Positions 14,531-19,467 of a stretch of DNA of 19,467 nucleotides are shown here, piece after piece (position 1 is the stretch's first letter; every line of letters begins with the position of its first letter). The stretch covers positions 1 to 19,467 of the forward strand of contig JAEWNY010000057.1 of assembly GCA_023461075.1 (NCBI GenBank), given 5' to 3'. Source of the stretch: Pseudomonadota bacterium. GTDB lineage: Bacteria; Pseudomonadota; Gammaproteobacteria; Xanthomonadales; Xanthomonadaceae. Below the pieces are notes generated by a model. The model saw only the letters and a program-made list of their open reading frames with translations, made no database searches and was not told the DNA's origin. Position numbers and translations under genes: made by a program.

Positions 14531-15166
14531 ATGTCCCAGCAACCGCTGACGTTCTACACCCATCCGCATTCCCGCGGCCGCATCTCGCGCTGGGCGCTGG
14601 AGGAAACCGGCCTGCACTACCAGACCGAGTATCTCGACTACGGCACCACGATGAAGTCACCGGACTATCTCGCCATCAATCCGATGGGCAAGGTGCCCGC
14701 GCTCAGGCATGGCGATGTCGTCATCACGGAGAACGCGGCGATCGCCATGCATCTCGCCGACCTGGTGCCCGAAAAGCAACTCGCTCCGCCGGCCGGAAAC
14801 CCGGAGCGCGGCTCCTACTACCGCTGGATCAGCTTCATGGGACCGCTGGAGCAACGGATGATGGCGAAGCACGCCGGCGCGCTGGGCCAGCCGATGTCCG
14901 CCGGTTACGGCGGCGACACCGATGTCATCGATGTGCTGACACAGGTGCTCGACGGTCGCGAATTCATCGTGGGCAATCGGTTCACCTTCGCCGACCTGAT
15001 GGTGGCGGGCTATCTGGGCTTCTACCGCCAGTTCCGGATGCTGGAAGCCAGCCCGGTGTTCGACGCGTACGTCGATCGCCACTTGGCCCGCGATGCACGC
15101 AAGCGTGCCGACGGCATCGACGACGCAATCATCGCCGAGGCAAATGAGGGCGGCGGCGCAGGCTGA
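14531..15166 (+). CDS. Glutathione S-transferase family protein
   Basis: A 211-residue cytosolic GST: thioredoxin-like N-terminal domain plus all-helical C-terminal domain. Seen: an N-terminal strand ending TFYTHPHSRGRISRWALEE (residues 7-25), where the Tyr/His/Ser cluster holds the glutathione-activating position; the cis-proline motif NPMGKVPAL (50-58); ITENAAI (65-71), the acidic glutathione gamma-glutamyl binding motif; and the N-capping box FTFADLMVA (151-159) of the C-terminal domain. Such enzymes conjugate or reduce electrophiles and peroxides with glutathione; the substrate cannot be told. The start at 14531 has GGAG seven to eight bases upstream. It is the only intact plus-strand gene in the window, a monocistronic unit closed by its own terminator, convergent with katE. 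Confidence 0.92.
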   Translation: MSQQPLTFYTHPHSRGRISRWALEETGLHYQTEYLDYGTTMKSPDYLAINPMGKVPALRHGDVVITENAAIAMHLADLVPEKQLAPPAGNPERGSYYRWISFMGPLEQRMMAKHAGALGQPMSAGYGGDTDVIDVLTQVLDGREFIVGNRFTFADLMVAGYLGFYRQFRMLEASPVFDAYVDRHLARDARKRADGIDDAIIAEANEGGGAG

Positions 15167-15171
15167 GATGC

Positions 15172-15198
15172 AAACGGGCTGCAAAGCAGCCCGTTTTT
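15172..15198 (+). terminator. Rho-independent terminator of the GST gene
   Basis: A perfect 11-bp stem (AAACGGGCTGC at 15172-15182 with GCAGCCCGTTT at 15186-15196) and AAA loop, followed by more T, giving a run of five T in total. It starts 6 bp after the GST stop. This is a textbook intrinsic terminator for plus-strand transcription. Confidence 0.9.
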
Positions 15199-15230
15199 GC
15201 CGGGGTTGTACCGAAAGAGGCCCGCGACGC

Positions 15231-15248
15231 AGCGCCAAGGGTGGCGCT
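15231..15248 (-). terminator. Possible terminator hairpin after katE
   Basis: AGCGCCA (15231-15237) pairs perfectly with TGGCGCT (15242-15248) around a 4-base loop, 16 bp beyond the katE stop. There is no T run after it on the minus strand, so it may be a weak or Rho-assisted end. Rightward GST transcription and leftward katE transcription meet here. Confidence 0.4.
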
Positions 15249-15264
15249 TCGTGCAATCAGCCGA

Positions 15265-17388
15265 TCAGGCCAGCGTGCGCACCTTGGGCTCGCGGTCCCA
15301 CTGCCGGGTCTTGGCCTTGGCGATGAAAGCCGAGGTGTCCTGCGGCTCCACCACGCCTGCATCGGGCTTGATGCCGGCGGCCTTGAGGATGTGTTCGCGG
15401 GTACCGCCGCAGGCGGCAATGGCCTTGAGATGACCGAAGGCGTCGCGGAAGAAATCGATCACCGCGCCATCCTTCGCCATCTTTTTCGCCTCCTCCGGCA
15501 TCAGTACGCTGGCGATGGCATCGAACACCAGCGACGGCGTTCCGGCGACCTGGCCGTCCATCTTCGTGGTCTTCCCGTTCGACAGCTTGACGTGCATTTT
15601 CGGGCCCACCAGTTTCACCACTGCGCCCGCTTTTTCGGCGGCCTTGCGGATCGCATCGACCTGCGCCGTGTCGCTGCCTTCGGCCACCAGGATGCCGATG
15701 CTGCGGCCCTGCAGAGTGTTCTTGGCGTTGCCGATGATCGACAGTGCCGCCGATGCGTCCATGTCGATCGGCTCGCGTGCGGGCGGAATGCGCTCGGGCA
15801 GATCCATGCCCAGCCCCTCGGCTGCGCGTCGGGCCAGGTCCTCGTCGATGTTGCGCACCTGCGCCAGCGTGCGCACCACCACGTGCTGGTTCTCGACCTT
15901 GGCCAATTCGAACACCAGCGCCGAGACCAGATGCGCCTTCTCGACGTCGTTCTGGCTCCTCCAGAACATCCGCGGCTGGCTGAAATGGTCGGCGAACAGT
16001 TCGGCACGGATGCGCTGCTTGCCGTCCTCGCCCATCGGTTCCTGGAAGCTGCGGAATCCGGCCGTGGTTTCGCGCGCGGTGGTATCGCCCGGCCTGGACA
16101 GCGAATTCGGCTCGTAGGCCGCGCGCCCTTTCGGCACGGTCACCTGCATGTGCGCGTCGCGCTGGTGGTTGGCGAACGGGCACTTGGGCGCGTTGATCGG
16201 GATATGGGTGAAGTTGGGGCCGCCCAGCCGCGAGAGTTGCGTGTCTAGGTACGAGAACAGCCGCCCCTGCAGCAGCGGATCGTTGGAAAAATCCACGCCG
16301 GGAATCATGTTGGCCGGGCAGAACGCCACCTGCTCGGTCTCGGCGAAGAAGTTGTCCGGCCAGCGGTCCAGCACCATGCGCCCGACGATCTGCAGCGGCA
16401 CCAGTTCCTCGGGAATCAACTTCGTTGCATCGAGGTGGTCGAACGGGAACGCGTCCGCATCCGCCTCGGTGAACAGCTGCACGCCCAACTCCCATTCCGG
16501 GAAATCGCCGGCCTTGATCGCTTCGAACAGGTCGCGCCGGTGGTAATCGTTGTCGGCGCCCTGCAGTTTGGCGTGCTCGTCCCAGATGTGCGACTGCAGA
16601 CCCAGTTTCGGACGCCAGTGAAATTTCACGAAGGTCGATTCGCCGCCTTCGTTCAACAAGCGGAAAGTGTGGATGCCGAATCCCTCGATCATGCGCAGCG
16701 AGCGCGGGATGCCGCGATCCGACAGCGCCCACATCACCATGTGGAAGGTTTCCGGCGAAAGCGACACGAAATCCCAGAAGGTGTCGTGTGCGCTGGCCGC
16801 CTGCGGGAAGCCGCGATCAGGCTCCATCTTCACCGCATGGATGAAGTCCGGGAACTTCATCGCATCCTGGATCGCGAACACCGCCAGGTTGTTGCCGACG
16901 ATGTCGAAATTGCCTTCCTGCGTATAGAACTTGACAGCGAATCCGCGCACGTCGCGCGGCGTGTCGACGCTGCCGGCGCCACCGGCGACCGTTGAGAAGC
17001 GCGTGAACACCGGAGTACGCGTCTTGGTTTCGGTGAACAGCTTGGCCGTGGTGTATTTCGACAGCGACTTGGTCAGTTCGAAGTAGCCATGCGCGCCGGA
17101 GCCGCGCGCATGCACGATCCGCTCCGGGATGCGTTCGTGATCGAAATGCGTGATCTTCTCGCGCAGGACGAAGTCTTCCAGCAGCGTCGGGCCGCGCTCG
17201 AAGGCGCGCAGGGAATTCTGGTTGTCGCTGACCGGGATGCCCTGCGCGGTCGTCAGCGGATCGAATCCGTCACCGGCCTGTTCGCGGGTTTCGCCACCGT
17301 GACCACGCCGCGGCGCCTTGCTGCTGACCTTGTTGCGCTTGCCCGCGGTGTTTGCAGGCGGGGTGTCGGGAGTCTTGCGGGTGGCCAT
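15265..17388 (-). CDS. katE: Large-subunit catalase HPII (KatE)
   Basis: A 707-residue monofunctional haem catalase of the large-subunit clade, converting hydrogen peroxide to water and oxygen in the cytoplasm. An N-terminal basic extension (1-45) is followed by the catalase core: FERGPTLLEDFVLREKITHFDHERIPERIVHARG with the distal His93; FDIVGNNLAVFAIQDAMKFPDF with the conserved Asn (166/167); and RLFSYLDTQLSRLGGPNF with the proximal haem-ligand Tyr380. The C-terminal flavodoxin/DJ-1-like domain (about 560-707) is complete: RSIGILVAEGSD starts it and AIAACGGTREHILKAAGI lies near its end. At the place of E. coli HPII His392, which is crosslinked to the haem-ligand Tyr, the sequence AFCPANMIPG has Cys357. 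The start at 17388 has CAGGA seven to eight bases upstream. It lies 93 bp after mutS on the same strand and probably has its own promoter, though I could not identify one confidently. Confidence 0.96.
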   Translation of the reverse strand: MATRKTPDTPPANTAGKRNKVSSKAPRRGHGGETREQAGDGFDPLTTAQGIPVSDNQNSLRAFERGPTLLEDFVLREKITHFDHERIPERIVHARGSGAHGYFELTKSLSKYTTAKLFTETKTRTPVFTRFSTVAGGAGSVDTPRDVRGFAVKFYTQEGNFDIVGNNLAVFAIQDAMKFPDFIHAVKMEPDRGFPQAASAHDTFWDFVSLSPETFHMVMWALSDRGIPRSLRMIEGFGIHTFRLLNEGGESTFVKFHWRPKLGLQSHIWDEHAKLQGADNDYHRRDLFEAIKAGDFPEWELGVQLFTEADADAFPFDHLDATKLIPEELVPLQIVGRMVLDRWPDNFFAETEQVAFCPANMIPGVDFSNDPLLQGRLFSYLDTQLSRLGGPNFTHIPINAPKCPFANHQRDAHMQVTVPKGRAAYEPNSLSRPGDTTARETTAGFRSFQEPMGEDGKQRIRAELFADHFSQPRMFWRSQNDVEKAHLVSALVFELAKVENQHVVVRTLAQVRNIDEDLARRAAEGLGMDLPERIPPAREPIDMDASAALSIIGNAKNTLQGRSIGILVAEGSDTAQVDAIRKAAEKAGAVVKLVGPKMHVKLSNGKTTKMDGQVAGTPSLVFDAIASVLMPEEAKKMAKDGAVIDFFRDAFGHLKAIAACGGTREHILKAAGIKPDAGVVEPQDTSAFIAKAKTRQWDREPKVRTLA

Positions 17389-17481
17389 GGCGACATCCTG
17401 GGGGACTGGAGGAGACCACCAACATAGTCACAAGCACGTCAAGGCCGCGTTGTGCGTCGCGCCTGCCGTCTGTACGCGCTG

Positions 17482-19467
17482 TCAGCCCAGCGATTTCAAC
17501 CGGTACAACGCTTCCAGCGCCTGCTTGGGCGTGAGTTCGTCCGGATCGATTCCGGCCAGTGCTTCCATCGCCGCACTCGGCGGCGCAAACAGGCCGATCT
17601 GCTGCGGCGAATCCAGCGCCTGCGCGGTCATCGGCGCGGGCTTGGAGGCATCCTGCTGCTCCAATTCGGCCAGCCGCGCGCGCGCCTCTCGCACGACGCT
17701 TTTCGGCAGGCCGGCGAGTGCGGCCACCTGCAGGCCGTAACTGCGGTTGGCCGGCCCGTCCTTGACCGCGTGCATGAACACCAGCGCGTCTTCGTGCTCG
17801 ACTGCGTCGAGGTGCACGTTGTGGATGCCGCTGCCCGGCGTCGCCAGCGCGGTGAGTTCAAAATAATGCGTGGCGAACAGCGTATGGCTGCGGTTGGAAT
17901 CGGCCAAGTGGCGCGCGCAGGCTTCGGCCAACGCCAGGCCGTCGTAGGTCGAAGTGCCGCGGCCGATCTCGTCCATCAGCACCAGCGATTGCGATGTCGC
18001 ATGGTGGAGGATGTAACTGGTTTCCGACATCTCCACCATGAAGGTCGATTGCCCTTTCGCCAGGTCGTCGCCGGCACCGATGCGGGTCAGGATGCGATCG
18101 ATCGGGCCGATCTCCGCGCGCGAAGCCGGCACGAAGCTGCCGATGTGCGCCAGCAAGACGATCAGCGCGTTCTGCCGCATGTAGGTGGACTTGCCGCCCA
18201 TGTTCGGCCCGGTGATCACCAGCATGCGCGTGGCATCGTCCAATTCAAGATCATTCGGGGTGAACGGTTCGCTGCGCACCGCTTCCACCACCGGATGGCG
18301 GCCACTCTCGATGCGCAACACCGCGTCATCGACCAGACGTGGCCGCGACCAGTCCAATGCCTCGGCACGTTCGGCGAAGGCGCAAAGCACGTCCAGTTCA
18401 GCCAAGGCCTGTGCGCAATCGCGCAGCGGCTGCAGGTCCTCGTTGAGCGCGTCCAGCACCTCTTCGTACAGCTGCTTCTCGCGCGAAAGCGAGCGCTCGC
18501 GCGCCGACAACACCTTGTCCTCGAAACCCTTCAGTTCCTCGGTGATGTAGCGCTCGGCATTGGCCAGGGTCTGCCGCCGCGTGTAGTGCACCGGCACTTT
18601 GCCGGCATGCACCTTGCCCATCTCGATGTAATAACCATGCACGCGGTTGTAGCCGACCTTCAGCGTGGCGATGCCGGTCGCCTCGCGTTCGCGCGCTTCC
18701 AGGTCGAGAAGGAATTGATCGGCATGGGTCGAAAGCCGGCGCAGCTCGTCGAGCACGTCATCGAAACCTTCGGCGATCACCCCCCCGTCGCGGGTGACGA
18801 CCGGCGGTTGCTCGATGATCGCGCGCTGCAGGAAGTCGGCGTTGTCGCCATGTTCGCCCAAAGCAGCGGCCAGCGATTGCAGGCGCGGCGAATCCAGCGA
18901 CGCGAGTTGCGCGCGCAGCCGCGGCAATTGCGCCAGTGCATCGCGCAGCGTCGACAAATCACGCGGCCGGGCGCTGCGCAACGCCACGCGGGTGAGGATG
19001 CGCTCGACATCGCCAAGCCCGCGGAAGGCCTCGCGCAGGTCCTCGTACGCGCGTGATTGCAGCAGCGTCTCCACTGCGTGCAGGCGCGGTTCGATGACCT
19101 CGCGCGCGCGCATCGGCCGATGCAACCAGCGCCGCAACAGGCGCCCGCCCATCGGCGTGATGGTGGCATCCAGCACGCCGAGCAGCGTGTTCTTGGTATC
19201 GCCGTCGATGCGTGTGTCGAGCTCCAGGTGACGGCGCGTGGCCGCGTTCATCGCGATCGCCGCATCGCCGTTTTCCAGCGCGATCGAAGTCAGGTGCGGC
19301 AGGCTCTGCTTCTGGGTTTCCTCGACATAGCCGAGCAATGCGCCGGCCGCGGCGACCGGCAACGGCATGCCTTCGATCCCGAATGCGCCGAGATCATGCA
19401 CCTTGAAGAACGCCAGCAGCTTGCGCCGCGCCGAATCCGCATCGAACAGCCAGGGTGCGCGACGCCG
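17482..19467 (-). CDS. mutS: DNA mismatch repair protein MutS (5' end beyond the window)
   Basis: The last 661 codons of MutS, the ATPase that recognises mispaired and looped bases and recruits MutL. The frame is open to the window edge (APWLFDADSARRKLLAFFK), so roughly the first 200 residues, including the mismatch-contacting Phe-x-Glu domain, are not seen. Present: the connector end; the core/lever region starting around TSIALENGDAAIAMNAATRRHLEL; the clamp with VGYNRVHGYYIEMGKVHAGKVP; the ATPase Walker A TGPNMGGKST (near 18190-18220); the STFMVEMSET signature; Walker B LVLMDEIGRGTSTYDG (near 17930-17980); and ATHYFELTAL. It ends with a MutL-interaction/dimerisation tail, DELTPKQALEALYRLKSL, which is the usual C-terminal tetramerisation segment. 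All ATPase motifs are intact. Confidence 0.97.
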   Translation of the reverse strand, partial: RRRAPWLFDADSARRKLLAFFKVHDLGAFGIEGMPLPVAAAGALLGYVEETQKQSLPHLTSIALENGDAAIAMNAATRRHLELDTRIDGDTKNTLLGVLDATITPMGGRLLRRWLHRPMRAREVIEPRLHAVETLLQSRAYEDLREAFRGLGDVERILTRVALRSARPRDLSTLRDALAQLPRLRAQLASLDSPRLQSLAAALGEHGDNADFLQRAIIEQPPVVTRDGGVIAEGFDDVLDELRRLSTHADQFLLDLEAREREATGIATLKVGYNRVHGYYIEMGKVHAGKVPVHYTRRQTLANAERYITEELKGFEDKVLSARERSLSREKQLYEEVLDALNEDLQPLRDCAQALAELDVLCAFAERAEALDWSRPRLVDDAVLRIESGRHPVVEAVRSEPFTPNDLELDDATRMLVITGPNMGGKSTYMRQNALIVLLAHIGSFVPASRAEIGPIDRILTRIGAGDDLAKGQSTFMVEMSETSYILHHATSQSLVLMDEIGRGTSTYDGLALAEACARHLADSNRSHTLFATHYFELTALATPGSGIHNVHLDAVEHEDALVFMHAVKDGPANRSYGLQVAALAGLPKSVVREARARLAELEQQDASKPAPMTAQALDSPQQIGLFAPPSAAMEALAGIDPDELTPKQALEALYRLKSLG

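Noticed and set aside
1..19467. CRISPR arrays, insertion sequences, prophage, toxin-antitoxin or defence islands
   Set aside because: I found no spaced direct repeats, no transposase, integrase or restriction-type motifs, and no shift in composition; the region looks like ordinary vertically inherited chromosome.

Overview
This GC-rich window with dense minus-strand coding looks like a chromosomal piece of a gammaproteobacterium of the Xanthomonadaceae/Lysobacteraceae type (Lysobacter, Luteimonas or Thermomonas-like). That guess rests on protein resemblance, the recC-recB-recD order and base composition; no rRNA or other marker is present to fix the genus. Every intact gene except one (a glutathione S-transferase) is on the minus strand, so transcription mostly runs from right to left.

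Right to left: a mutS gene whose 5' end lies beyond the window (mismatch repair); a large-subunit HPII-type catalase, katE; a plus-strand glutathione S-transferase gene with a clear terminator, divergent from a DUF937 gene that ends in a calcium-loop motif; about 730 bp with no intact gene, holding a decayed 3' fragment of a MATE-family efflux gene and the DUF937 terminator hairpin; an MltB-type lytic transglycosylase lipoprotein; then a compact run recC-recB-recD joined by ATGA stop/start overlaps, followed by a 140-residue protein of unknown function and a DUF938 (UPF0585) methyltransferase (also ATGA-coupled), a small lipoprotein and a Blc-type lipocalin. At the far left is the first 68 codons of a LexA-family repressor with its promoter.

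The repair theme is strong: a LexA-type SOS repressor, the complete RecBCD helicase-nuclease and MutS lie within 20 kb, with oxidative and envelope stress functions (catalase, GST, lipocalin, lytic transglycosylase) among them. I see no mobile element, CRISPR array, tRNA, rRNA, phage gene or unknown multi-gene system. The observations most worth following are (1) the lexA promoter, where an 18-bp palindrome overlaps the -10 box and abuts the start codon, predicting a leaderless autoregulated mRNA; (2) the MATE remnant, whose frameshift is exactly explained by a 5-bp tandem duplication and which also has an in-frame stop; (3) the unknown 140-residue gene behind recD; and (4) residue changes in the RecB nuclease motif and the catalase His-Tyr crosslink site.
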